Positions 50,578 to 60,730 of a stretch of 64,000 nucleotides of DNA are shown piece after piece. Each line of letters opens with the position of its first letter. Positions within the stretch are counted from its first letter, which is position 1. Source of the stretch: Vreelandella olivaria (GTDB lineage: Bacteria > Pseudomonadota > Gammaproteobacteria > Pseudomonadales > Halomonadaceae); contig AP019416.1 of the NCBI GenBank assembly GCA_004295565.1, positions 3,534,001 to 3,598,000 of the forward strand, in the 5' to 3' direction. The notes under the pieces are model-generated. The model did no database searches. It was not told where the DNA came from and saw only the letters and a program-made list of their open reading frames with translations. A program made the position numbers and the translations under genes.

Positions 50578-51516
50578 TTAAGGATTGACCTGCCGATTAA
50601 GAAACGCGATGCCCGCATCTATGGCGCCGCCACGCAGCAGGAAACTAGTTATGTGGCCGCGCCAGCGCTGCAGGTAAAGCTCGCTCTCGATGTTGTTCTC
50701 CTGCAGGGCTTGATAGAAGTCCGTGGCGTGATCCACCGGCACCAGTTGATCCCACTTGCCGTGGAACAGGAAGAACGGCGGTGAGTCAGGCGTAAGTTGC
50801 CGTGCGGGAGAGGCTAGGCGATACGCTTCATTCTCTTCGGCGCGGGTGCCGCCAATAAAATTGACGACTAAAGGGCCGTCATCAAACTTCAATAAATCAC
50901 TGGGGAGCCCTCCCGCTAAAACAGCGGCTAAACGGCTCTGCTCTCCGCCGTAGGGCTCGGCCAGCGGCCCCTCTACTCCCGCCACCGCCAGCAAGCTCAC
51001 CAAATGCGCCCCAGAAGAAAACCCCACGCCGACAATGCGGTGTGTATCCACTTGCCACTCGTCCGCATTAGCGTGAATCCAGGCCATCGCCTGCTGCAAG
51101 TCATGTAACTGGCTAGGGAAGCGATATTCAGGCGCAAAACGGTACTCAATATTCACCGCGACGTAGCCCTGACCCGCTAGCTGTTCAGCGATGCCCTGCA
51201 TATCTTCCGGTGTGCGGTTGCGCCAGCCGCCGCCATGCACCACCAGGGCAGCAGGACGCAACTCTCCGTTCGAGTCGTCGGGTAGATAAACATCGGCTGC
51301 TAACGCCTGGGGCCACTCTTCAGGTGTATAAGTGGCAGGTGCCAAGCGCGTAAAAGACTGGGGTTCACGCAGCACACTGCTTTCAATCGCGAGCTCATCT
51401 TGGGTAACGTGTTGGGCAGCGCTGCAGCCACTCAGCATTAAGGCAATTGCCCCCAGGCCAGAGGTAAACGCGCACCGCTGCTGCCATATGCGAAGTTGCT
51501 CGGTTCGCGACATCAT
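50578..51516 (-). CDS. Alpha/beta-hydrolase lipoprotein (esterase/lipase-like)
   Basis: 312 residues. The N-terminus has a lipoprotein signal with lipobox LSGC, so it is expected to be membrane-anchored outside the cytoplasm. Oxyanion motif VVHGGGWRNR, nucleophile Ser in GVGFSSGAHL, acid Asp in WDQLVPVDH, and base His in RWRGHITS fit carboxylesterases of the BD-FAE/HSL type. Intact. A matching 3'-end scar lies at 49825. Confidence 0.83.
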   Translation of the reverse strand: MMSRTEQLRIWQQRCAFTSGLGAIALMLSGCSAAQHVTQDELAIESSVLREPQSFTRLAPATYTPEEWPQALAADVYLPDDSNGELRPAALVVHGGGWRNRTPEDMQGIAEQLAGQGYVAVNIEYRFAPEYRFPSQLHDLQQAMAWIHANADEWQVDTHRIVGVGFSSGAHLVSLLAVAGVEGPLAEPYGGEQSRLAAVLAGGLPSDLLKFDDGPLVVNFIGGTRAEENEAYRLASPARQLTPDSPPFFLFHGKWDQLVPVDHATDFYQALQENNIESELYLQRWRGHITSFLLRGGAIDAGIAFLNRQVNP

Positions 51517-51662
51517 GCTTCTCCTTGAAAATTAGGTGACCCCTCACCTACCCACTACGACCTGCAACAAGCCAATAAGATCATGATTGTTGCACACTAT
51601 CTGCAAACGGTTTGCACGCCGCCTAGCGATACTGTCATCGTCAACTTACCAGGAGAGAACTT

Positions 51663-52085
51663 ATGAACGTTTCAAGTGCTAGGAAAATGTCAATTCGCCA
51701 ACTGTTTGCTCCCGCCCTGCTGGCTATCGCCATTGCTCCATTAGCGTTTAACGCTCAAGCACATAGCCACGGCGACCATGAAGGGCAAGGCCCTGATCGC
51801 GAACGTATGGAAGAGCGCATGGAGGAGCGTCGCCAAGAGGTGTACGAGCGCGCTGATATTTCAGCCGAGAAACAGGCTGAGCTCAACGAAGCACACGCCG
51901 AACATCGTGAAGCCATGCAGGCACTGCGCGAAGAACACCACGAGCGGGTAGCTGAAATTCTCACCGAAGAAGAGCAGGAAGCGCTGCGCAACGCCATGCA
52001 GGAAGCCCATGAAGAGTACCGTGACAAGCACGGTAAACGTGGTCATCACGATGGTAATAGTGGCGATAACGCCGATAGCGAATAA
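51663..52085 (+). CDS. Spy/CpxP-like periplasmic protein
   Basis: 140 residues with a signal peptide (LAIAIAPLAFNAQAHSHG). The mature part is helical and highly charged, with an LTEEEQEAL segment related to the LTxxQ motif, and His-rich ends (HSHGDHEG; GKRGHHDG). It resembles ATP-independent periplasmic chaperones and metal-stress proteins (Spy, CpxP, ZraP). His-rich ends suggest metal binding. AGGAGAG precedes the ATG; a strong terminator follows. Confidence 0.75.
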   Translation: MNVSSARKMSIRQLFAPALLAIAIAPLAFNAQAHSHGDHEGQGPDRERMEERMEERRQEVYERADISAEKQAELNEAHAEHREAMQALREEHHERVAEILTEEEQEALRNAMQEAHEEYRDKHGKRGHHDGNSGDNADSE

Positions 52086-52113
52086 ACCCAGGCCAAGCCT
52101 TAAACCAGATCCA

Positions 52114-52138
52114 ACGCCCGGTTTTTCCGGGCGTTTTT
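52114..52138 (+). terminator. Rho-independent terminator
   Basis: Stem ACGCCCGG / CCGGGCGT with a 5-base loop and a T5 run, 29 bp after the Spy-like gene. Confidence 0.85.
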
Positions 52139-52236
52139 GTGTCTGTGCTTTAGCCAGCTCGCTGCTAACTCCACGCTAATTCAACCTAAATAGGAGAGGT
52201 TAACTTGATGGTGGTCGGTTAATCACGTATTTTATT

Positions 52237-52246
52237 TGAACGTTCA
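52237..52246. promoter_or_regulatory. BetI-like operator upstream of betT
   Basis: Perfect palindrome TGAACGTTCA in an AT-rich context (TTTGAACGTTCATTCAAA), matching the core of known BetI sites. It lies 41 bp before the betT start. No betI gene is in the window, so the regulator would act from elsewhere. Confidence 0.6.
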
Positions 52247-52287
52247 TTCAAAATAAAATCATCTTTCAACAACAGGAGTCCGCCTGC

Positions 52288-54333
52288 ATGGCGAAAGACA
52301 ACCCCATCCTCCCTCCCGCGACCGCCTCAACCCCGTGGTTTTCCACGGCAGTGTGGCGGGTATCGTTATCTTCTTAGTACTCACCATGCTGTTCACCGAG
52401 CAAGCCGGTGCTTTTTTTGATGCCGGGCTTGCCTGGGTCAGCAAAACCTTTGGTTGGTACTACATGCTCGCCATTGTGGCGTATCTGGTCTTTGTCATTG
52501 CGATTGGCATGTCACGCTTTGGCAGCATCCGTTTGGGGCCCGATCACTCACGACCCGAGTTTTCGCTACTCTCCTGGTCAGCCATGCTGTTTGCCGCAGG
52601 CATCGGTATCGACCTGCTGTTTTTCAGTGTTGCCGAGCCGGTTGCCCACTATTTAGCACCGCCGGACTTGACCCCGGAAAGCCAGGCAGCGATGCGGAAT
52701 GCCGTCGTTCAAACCTATCTGCACTGGGGGCTCTCCGGTTGGGGGCTGTACGTGTTGATGGGTATGGCGCTGGCCTACTTCAGCTACCGTCACCGCTTGC
52801 CGCTGGCAATCCGCAGCGCGCTCTATCCCATCCTGGGCAAGCGCATTCACGGCCCTATCGGTAACGCGGTAGACATTACCGCCGTCATCTCCACCGTGTT
52901 CGGCATTGCTACCAGCCTGGGTATTGGGGTGATGCAGTTGAACTACGGCCTCACCTATATGTTCGGCGTGCCGGAAACGCTCACCGTGCAGGTGATTTTG
53001 ATTGTCCTGGTTGTTGTGTTGGCAACGATTTCTGTAGTGACCGGCGTTGAGAAAGGCATCCGCCGCCTCTCGGAGTTCAACATGTTGTTGGCATTGGCGC
53101 TGATGCTGTTTGTGCTCTTTTCCGGCGACACCCTGGTGCTACTGGATAAAGTGGTCAACAACGCCGGTGACTATCTATCGGGTTTTGTCGGTGCAAGCTT
53201 TGATACCTACGCCTTTGCCGATGAGAGCGCGCGCGAATGGAAAATGTGGTGGACGATCTTCTTCTGGGGCTGGTGGATTGCCTGGACACCGTTCGTCGGC
53301 CTGTTCCTGGCGCGTATCTCCCGTGGCCGTACCATTCGTGAGTTTGTTGCAGGCGCCTTGTTTATTCCGCTGGCCTTTATGATGGTGTGGATGTCGGTAT
53401 TTGGTAATAGCGGCATTGAGCTGGTCGCCAACCAAAGCGTAGCCGAGCTGGGTGAACAGGCCCTTAACACCCGCAAACCACGCTCTACACGCTGCTTGAG
53501 TACTACCCTTACGTTGGCCTAACCGCAGCAGTGGTCACCGTGCTGGGCATCGTGTTCTTTATTACCTCAGCGGACTCAGGCGCGCTGGTGCTGGCCAACT
53601 TCACCTCTATTTTGAGCGACGTAAACCACGATGCGCCGGTAAAACTGCGTATTTTCTGGTCAGCAGTCATTGGCTTGATCACTATCGCCCTGCTAATGGC
53701 CGGAGGCTTGAACGCGCTTCAAAGTGCCGTCGTTATCACCGCACTGCCCTTCTCATTAGTTATTTTCGCAGTGATGGTGGGTATGTATAAAGCGCTGAAG
53801 CTGGAAGGCAAAAAGCCGATGCCCGCCGCATGATTGCTGGTGGCGCCCCCGGTGGTGACTGGCGAGAGCGCCTGGATCGCGCCCTGGACACCTCCACGCG
53901 CGCAGGTGCAGCGGCCACCCTTGAGCACTCTATTCGCCCGGCGATGACCCAGTTTGCTCAGGAGCTCGAAAGCCGAGGTCAAACCACCAATGTGACCGAA
54001 GAGCACGTTGAGGGTGAATCGCTACCCAACCTGATGCTCCAGGTCGACTTCGGCGAAGCGACCAGTTTTGTCTACCAGGTCTGCCCGCACCGCATGCGCA
54101 CACCGAGCTTTATCCCAGCAGATGATGATTTTTATGTGCGTCTGGATGTGTACTTAGCCGAAGGTGGCCAGGATAAAGACCTTAACGGCTACACCCGTGG
54201 TCAGGTAATTGGTGATTTGGTGGCCGAGTATGAACGCCACCTTCACTTCCTCACCCTGACCGGTGAGCAGATGGGCCATGTGCAGGCAATGCCCGGCACC
54301 ATCGGCGAACCGCCGGAAGACTCCCAGATATAA
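52288..54333 (+). CDS. betT: BCCT-family choline transporter
   Basis: About 681 residues, long like BetT. Twelve membrane segments, the BCCT signature FFWGWWIAWTPFVGLFLARISRGRT (first 20 seen as one block), the substrate Trp-rich helix and a C-terminal cytoplasmic domain of about 170 residues (LPNLMLQVDFGEATSFVYQV). That long tail is typical of osmoregulated BetT, which imports choline for glycine-betaine synthesis. Three C/G losses break it, near 52319 (after ILPP), 53469 (NTPQTT) and 53830 (start of the tail domain). AGGAG precedes the ATG. Confidence 0.87.
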
Positions 54334-54360
54334 CGGCGCGAGCGTTTAAGCCCACAGATC

Positions 54361-54388
54361 AATCCCGGCCCGCGTGCCGGGATTTTTT
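54361..54388 (+). terminator. Terminator after betT
   Basis: Stem AATCCCGGC / GCCGGGATT with a 6-base loop followed by a T-run, 27 bp past the betT stop. Confidence 0.85.
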
Positions 54389-54524
54389 CACTGCCTCCTA
54401 AATCAACCCAGGCTGCTCTTTTCCTCACAGAACCAACCTCACAGCGCTGCCAACCTCCCCCTCTTGACGCCTCAACCCCCAAGAACCAGAATGAATGACA
54501 TAAATCGATTACCTTGGATCAATC

Positions 54525-54752
54525 ATGAATTACCAAGCGCATATTGAGATCACATCGGGTAAAAGAAGCGGAAAGCCTTGTGTGAAGGACACTAGAATAT
54601 CCGTGTACGATGTATTGGGCTGGCTTGCCAATGGCATGTCCACAACGGAAATTCTAGAAGACTTTCCAGAACTGAGCGCAGAGCAAATTCACGCCTGCTT
54701 GGCCTATGCAGCTGATCGTGAACATCATCTGACAGTTATACCTGCAGCGTGA
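54525..54752 (+). CDS. DUF433-family antitoxin
   Basis: 75 residues with the DUF433 pattern GKPCVKDTRISVYDVLGWLANGMSTTEIL and FPELSAEQIHACLAYAADRE, a helix-turn-helix-like fold. Such proteins act as antitoxins to PIN-like DUF5615 toxins. The stop TGA overlaps the GTG start of the next gene. Intact. Confidence 0.82.
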   Translation: MNYQAHIEITSGKRSGKPCVKDTRISVYDVLGWLANGMSTTEILEDFPELSAEQIHACLAYAADREHHLTVIPAA

Positions 54753-55082
54753 AGCTACTTCTTGACCAAAATCTCTTATCGTCTGGTTAAACACCTGGAA
54801 GAATTCTTCCCTGGCAGTAATCAGGTCTCACTATTGGATCTGGGCGCAGCACCGGATCAAACGATATGGCGCTACGCAAAGGATAATCAATACGCGATTG
54901 TCACGTTAGACGCAGATTTCCACGAATTCAGCCTGCTATGGGGCGGCCCTCCACTCGTCATATGGTTAAAATGTGGAAACCAACCCAAGAGCGTGATTAA
55001 AGAAATCCTGCTGAGTAACAGACAGGCAATAAAGGGGGCATTCAGCGATCCAGAAATATGGTGCGTGGAACTCTACAGCTAA
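54749..55082 (+). CDS. DUF5615 PIN-like toxin
   Basis: About 111 residues from a GTG start (VKLLLDQNLS). PIN-like acidic residues are Asp in LLLDQNLS, Asp in AAPDQTIWRYA and Asp-Ala-Asp in VTLDADFHEFS. Two bases are missing near 54773 where CTCTCT reads CTCT; repair joins the N-terminal strand to YRLVKHLEEFFPG. It pairs with the DUF433 gene. The second palindromic element starts 6 bp after its stop. Confidence 0.8.
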
Positions 55083-55087
55083 TGACT

Positions 55088-55230
55088 AGGCTTTGTCTGA
55101 AAAGTCGGCGAGCGAAGGCCAGACAAGGCAAAAATTGGCGAAAAGACGGAGTTTACGTGTTGTAAATGAGTACTTTGAGCCGATTTTTAACGCCGTATGG
55201 TCGAGCGCAGCCAGTTTTCAGACAGAGCCT
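55088..55230. mobile_element. MITE-like palindromic element, short copy (143 bp)
   Basis: Same ends and arms as the copy at 2787-2961, with TA on both sides (CTAGGC at the left, GCCTAA at the right). The 32-bp length difference is exactly two 16-bp blocks absent here, one from each arm. It lies just downstream of the DUF433/DUF5615 pair. No open frame. Confidence 0.75.
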
Positions 55231-55417
55231 AACAGCTTCCTTCACTTCTTTAATATCTGCGACTGATACGAACCGCCTCCCTCTTATTCAATACAGAAAG
55301 ACGCGCTTCGCCCCACCCCGCTATTTTAGCCCTAAATGACCAATAGCCAGTTGTGCAAATTTCACCGCAGGCGTAGCGTAATGGCTTGTTTTCCCTATTA
55401 CTTAGGAGGCTCGCCCC

Positions 55418-57150
55418 ATGTCCCGCGCCCATCGATCTTCGGGTTACGTTTTCCCGCTGCCTGGCAGCGCGCTGGTCAGCGCTTGGCGTGAGGGGTATAC
55501 GCTGGCCAGGTTAAAGCGCGATGTGATGGCGGGGCTGACGATTGGCGTGGTGGCGGTACCCCTATCTATGGCGCTGGCAATCGCCACTGGCGTACCGCCC
55601 CAGCACGGGCTCTACACTGCTATCGTGGCAGGCGCAGTGATCGCCTTAACCGGCGGTTCACGGTTTAACATCTCCGGCCCCACCGCCGCCTTTGTGGTCA
55701 TTCTGTTTCCCATTGTGGCCAACCACGGTCTGGGGGCTGCTGATTGCCACACTGATGGCTGGCGCTATTTTGGTGGCGCTGGGGCTGTCGCGGTTGGGCA
55801 GCCTGATTCAGTACATCCCCTACCCGGTGATACTTGGCTTTACCGCAGGTATCGGAGTTGTCATTGCACTGCTGCAGTTACCTGACTTTCTGGGCCTAGC
55901 TGGCGTGGAGCTAGGCGATAGCACCCTGAATAACCTAATGCTGATTGGCCGAGCACTGCCCAGTATTTCACCGGCGGAGATCAGCGTGGGGTTGTGACCT
56001 TGGCAGCGCTGCTGATTTGGCCACGTTTAAATACGCCAATTCCTGCCCCGCTGGTGGGTTTGGCGGTGGGCACCCTGGCCGCCGCTTTATTGATGATGAG
56101 TGGCGTTGAAGTCGATACCATCGCCTCACGCTTTAGCTGGGAGTTTGAGGGTGCCAGCGGCAGCGGTATTCCCCCTTTCGCGCCTGGCTTTACCGCCCCT
56201 TGGCATTTTCCCGGCGCTGATGGAAACCCGCTTGAGATTAATTTTGCGCTGATACAAGCACTGCTTGGCCCGGCGCTGGCCATTGCACTGCTGGCGGCCA
56301 TTGAGTCGCTGCTATGCGCCGTGGTGGCAGATGGTTTAACTCGCACTCGCCATGATCCTAACGCCGAGCTAATTGGCCAGGGGCTGGGCAATCTGGTGGT
56401 GCCTTTCTTTGGCGGCATTACCGCAACAGCAGCCCTTGCTCGCACCGCGACCAATATCAAAAGTGGTGCCTTTTCACCTGTCGCTGCAGTGGTGCACTCT
56501 GTCGTGGTGCTACTTGCCGTGGTGGCCCTGGCGGGGTGCTGGGGTTTGTCCCCATGGCTGCACTCGCCGCCCTGCTGTTTATCATCGCCTGGAACATGAG
56601 CGAGGCGCGCCACTTTGTGCATACGCTAAAAAGCGCTCCCGCCAGCGATGTCTCAGTGCTGGTGATCTGCTTTGCCCTAACGGTGATTTTCGACATGGTG
56701 ATTGCCGTGGCCGTGGGCATTGGCCTGGCTGCCGCACTGTTTATCCGTCGTATGGCACAGCTCACTCATACCCAGCGCTTGGCAGCACCCGACACCGGCG
56801 AACACTTCCCGCCAGAAGTAACACTTTATAAAATCACCGGCCCGCTGTTTTTCGGTGCGGCAGAAAAGGCCATTGCCACGCTGCGGGTGATCGATCACGG
56901 TGTTCGGGTGGTCGTTCTGGATATGCGCGATGTGCCCAGCCTGGACACCACCGCCATGGTGGCGCTGGAGTCACTGCGCCGGGAACTGGGCGAGCAAGGC
57001 GTTGGCGTTATATTTGTTGGGCTGCCGCCACGCATGGCGCTGAAAATAAAGCGTGCCGGCATTAAACGCGAAGTAGGTACATTAGCGGTCGTCAGTAACC
57101 TAGCCCACGCCGAGCGTATGGCACGCCGTTGGTTAGGTGATAACAGATAG
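55418..57150 (+). CDS. dauA: DauA-type SulP transporter (C4-dicarboxylate/anion)
   Basis: About 577 residues. It follows E. coli DauA closely: [60 protein letters not shown] and [20 protein letters not shown], then a cytoplasmic STAS domain ([36 protein letters not shown]). DauA imports succinate and other C4-dicarboxylates; bicarbonate or sulfate are alternatives. Three losses break it, near 55733, 55990 and 56537, each in a G-run or beside one. AGGAGG precedes the ATG. Confidence 0.88.
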
Positions 57151-57230
57151 GGAATGGGTTGGTGTGAAGTTCATGGGTAAAATTAAAAGGGGAAGTCGCC
57201 TTCCCTGATGGAACACTAGCCAGGCATTAG

Positions 57231-58260
57231 CTAGCTAGCCATATCCAACACGATGCGACCTTCGATCTTGCCGTCGATCATGCGCTGGAATACGTCGTTG
57301 ATATTGTCCAGCGTATCGGTTGCGACCGTGGCTTTGACCTTGCCTTCGGCGGCAAAATCCAGCGCTTCCTGCAGGTCGCTGCGGGTACCAACGATGGAGC
57401 CGCGAATGGTAATACCGTTGAGCACCGTGCTGAAGATCGGCAGTGGGAAGTCGCCGGGTGGTAAGCCATTGAGCACCAATGTGCCGCCGCGGCGTAACAT
57501 ATTCTGCGCTTGATCAAACGCCTTCGGCGATACCGCTGTCACCAAGGCACCGTGAGCGCCACCAATGGTTTTCTTCAGGTAGGCCGCTGGGTCGGTCTTC
57601 ATGGCATTGACGGTTACCGTGGCGCCTAAGCGCTCGGCCAGGGCTAGCTTACCGTCATCGATATCCACAGCCGCCACGTTCAGCCCCATGGCTTTGGCGT
57701 ACTGCACCGCCATATGGCCCAGGCCACCAATGCCCGAGATCACCACCCACTGGCCAGGGCGGGTATCGGTCATCTTCAAGCCTTTATAAACCGTTACCCC
57801 TGCACACAGCACGGGGGCTATTTCAATAAAATCAACGGCATCCGGCAATCGCCCGACATAGCCTGCATCCGCTAAGGTGTAGTCGGCAAACCCACCGTTA
57901 ACGCTGTAGCCGGTGTTCTGCTGAGACTCGCACAGGGTTTCCCAGCCACCTAAGCAGTGTTCGCAGTAGCCGCAGGCTGAGTAGAGCCAGGGCACACCGA
58001 TACGATCGCCCTCTTTGACGTGGGAGACACCTTCACCCACCGCCACAATATGCCCAACGCCTTCATGCCCGGGAATAAACGGCGGTGAGGGTTTTACCGG
58101 CCAATCGCCGTGAGCAGCGTGTAAATCGGTATGGCAAACCCCAGAGGCTGCCACTTTCATCAACACCTCGCCCTGCTTGGGGCGAGGTACGTCAACTTTC
58201 TTCGATAACCAACGGCTGGCCAAACTCACGAACGACCGCCGCGCGCATTGAGCTATCCAT
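57231..58260 (-). CDS. adhP: Zinc-dependent alcohol dehydrogenase AdhP
   Basis: NAD-dependent, medium-chain alcohol dehydrogenase of about 343 residues. Catalytic zinc ligands lie in [15 protein letters not shown] and [15 protein letters not shown]; the structural zinc Cys cluster is [15 protein letters not shown]; nucleotide fold [13 protein letters not shown] with Asp in AAVDIDDGK points to NAD. One A lost near 58203 (VIEEKVDVP) breaks it early. AGGAG precedes the ATG at 58260. Likely oxidises ethanol, with the aldehyde dehydrogenase upstream taking the acetaldehyde. Confidence 0.92.
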
Positions 58261-58341
58261 GATGCAACTCCTAATAGTTTACGATACGGCCATTTAACAA
58301 CGGCTCTTATCGGTAGAGTCAGCGTCAGGGGGAACTGACAT

Positions 58342-58365
58342 ACCGCCCGACGGGTGCCGGGCGGT
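58342..58365 (-). terminator. GC-rich hairpin after the aldehyde dehydrogenase gene
   Basis: Perfect 8-bp stem ACCGCCCG / CGGGCGGT, 33 bp past the stop of the aldehyde dehydrogenase and before adhP. No T-run, so it may attenuate rather than terminate. Confidence 0.5.
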
Positions 58366-58398
58366 GTGGCTAGGCTATACATAGGAAAACGGGGCGGG

Positions 58399-59916
58399 TT
58401 AGAAGAAGCCCAGCGGGTTGATATCGTAGCTGACCAGCAGGTTTTTGGTTTGCTGATAGTGCTCAAGGGCAACTTTATGGGTTTCGCGGCCAACACCGGA
58501 TTTTTTGTAACCACCGAAGGCCGCGTGGGCGGGGTACTGATGGTAGCAGTTAGTCCACACACGACCAGCCTGAATGCCACGCCCCATGCGGAAGGCGACA
58601 TTGATATCACGGCTCCACACGCCTGCGCCCAAGCCAAACTCGGTGTCATTGGCAATCGCCAGCGCTTCCTCTTCGTCTTTGAAGGTGGTCACCGCCACCA
58701 CCGGGCCGAAGATCTCCTCCTGGAAAACGCGCATCTGGTTGTTACCCTTCAGCAGCGTAGGCTGAATGTAGTAACCGCTGTTGATGCTGTCATCCATGGT
58801 CTCTTTATTACCGCCGGTGAGGAATTCCGCACCTTCGTCGCGGGCGATATCCATATAGGACATGATTTTATCGAACTGCTCTTGAGAAGCCTGGGCCCCC
58901 ACCTGCACGTCGGTATCCAGTGGATTGCCGCGTTTGATGGTTTTGGTGCGCTCGATGACCTTGGCCATGAACTCCTCGTACATGCTCTCTTGGATCAGCG
59001 CACGTGACGGGCAAGTGCACACTTCGCCCTGGTTAAAGAACGCCAGTACCAAGCCTTCAACCGCTTTATCGATAAAGGTCGGCTCAGCGTTCATGATATC
59101 GGCGAAGTAGATATTGGGGATTTACCGCCTAGCTCTACGGTGGAGGGGATAATATTTTCCGCCGCGCATTTCAGAATATGCGAGCCAACGGGGTAGAGCC
59201 GGTAAAGGCGATTTTGGCGATGCGTTTGCTGCTGGCCAGCGCCTGGCCTGCTTCAGCGCCAAAGCCATTGACGATATTAAGCACGCCCGGAGGTAGCAGG
59301 TCGCCAATCAATTCGACGACTTTTAATATCGATGCTGGGGTTTGCTCCGCCGGTTTGAGCACCACGCAGTTACCCGCCGCCAGTGCAGGCGCCAGCTTCC
59401 AAACCGCCATTAGAATCGGGAAGTTCCAGGGGATAATCTGGCCCACTACGCCCAGCGGCTCGTGGAAGTGATAAGAAACCGTGTTGGCATCGATATCAGC
59501 CGCCGTGCCTTCCTGGGAGCGTATGCAGCCGGCAAAGTAGCGGAAGTGGTCAACCGCCAGCGGCAGATCGGCGTTCAGCGTTTCACGCACGGCTTTGCCG
59601 TTGTCCCAGGTTTCGGCAACGGCCAGCATTTCCAGGTTCTGTTCAATGCGGTCGGCGATTTTCAGCAGAATATTGCTGCGCTCTTGTGCTGATGTTTTGC
59701 CCCAGGCAGGCGCCGCTTTGTGGGCAGCATCCAGTGCCTTATCGATATCTTCTGCCGTGGAGCGGGGATTTCACAGAAAACGTGACCGTTGACGGGGCTA
59801 ATATTGTCGAAATACTGGCCTTTCACCGGAGCGACAAATTCGCCGCCGATATAGTTACCGTAACGTTTTTCAAATGACACCACTGAACCGGTATCACCAG
59901 GGTTGGCGTAGATCAT
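58399..59916 (-). CDS. NAD-dependent acetaldehyde dehydrogenase (ExaC/AldB type)
   Basis: About 506 residues. Conserved [20 protein letters not shown], general-base Glu in [13 protein letters not shown], and the group-specific Cys motif [17 protein letters not shown]. Predicted to oxidise acetaldehyde to acetate. Three one-base losses break it: near 59766 (CEIP), 59163 (TGSTPV) and 59117 (GKSPN). AGGAG lies before the ATG at 59916. Same strand as adhP; exaC in Pseudomonas sits in a comparable ethanol-oxidation neighbourhood. Confidence 0.9.
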
Positions 59917-60045
59917 TGTGTAGCTCCTGAGTATTATGATTATTTAAGGTGCTTTTTTAAGCTGCTTTGACAGTGTTGTTCACTAAAGCAAATGGCGATA
60001 TAGCCCGATGGCAGGATTAGCCCTCATCCCTTGGTAGGAGACGCC

Positions 60046-60720
60046 ATGTATTCCCTGTTGGTGGCGGATGACCATCCGCTGTTCCGCGATGCGCTACAAA
60101 CCGTGATTAGCGGGGCTTGGCAGGTAGCCAGCTATTGGAGGCAGAGAGCCTCGCTGCTGCGATAGCGTTGATTGAAGCGAACACCGAGTTAGATTTACTG
60201 CTGCTAGATTTAAGCCTGCCGGATGCAGAAGGGCTAGAAGGGTTAACACGGCTGCGCGAGGCATTCCCTCGCTGCCGGTAGCAATTGTCTCTGCCCATCA
60301 GGAGCGCCAGCTGGTACTCGATGCCATTACCTTGGGGGCGGTGGGCTATATCCCCAAATCCACCCCCCGGGAAGCGCTGCTGGCTGCGTTAACGCAGATT
60401 CTTGAAGGCCAGCTCTACCTGCCGCCCGATGTTATGCGTCGCCCAACACCGCGCGCGGCTGCGCCTCAACCCACCAACAGCAGTTCATCAACCAGCGAAC
60501 GCTTGGCGCGCTTAACCGACAAGCAGTTAGAGGTATTGGCGTGCATGACAACAGGCATGTCGAACAAGCATATTGCCCGAGAGCTGTTGATTGCCGAAAC
60601 CACCGTGAAGACCCATGTTTCGGCGATTCTACGCAAATTGAATGCCACCAGCCGGGTTCATGCGATCGTGATCGCGGGGAGGAGGATCTCAGTTTTTACC
60701 GGGCCAATCGCGCCCGTTAG
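60046..60720 (+). CDS. NarL/LuxR-family response regulator (ErbR/AgmR-like)
   Basis: About 225 residues: receiver with VADDHPLFRDAL, Asp in LLLLDLSLPDAEG and Lys in GYIPKSTPREA, then a LuxR-type helix-turn-helix (LTDKQLEVLACMTTGMSNKHIARELLI, TVKTHVSAILRKL). The start and receiver resemble AgmR/ErbR, the regulator of ethanol oxidation in Pseudomonas. Losses near 60118 and 60272 break the receiver. A third near 60678 means the natural end is probably at 60718-60720 and not 60769, where the present frame would run into the kinase gene. Its likely partners are the adjacent dehydrogenase genes. Confidence 0.85.
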
Positions 60721-60730
60721 GGTGCTCAAG

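Noticed and set aside
57231-58655. AdhP extended upstream to 58655
   Set aside because: The extension is read in the wrong frame through the intergenic gap; the true start at 58260 has a ribosome-binding site and needs one base restored.
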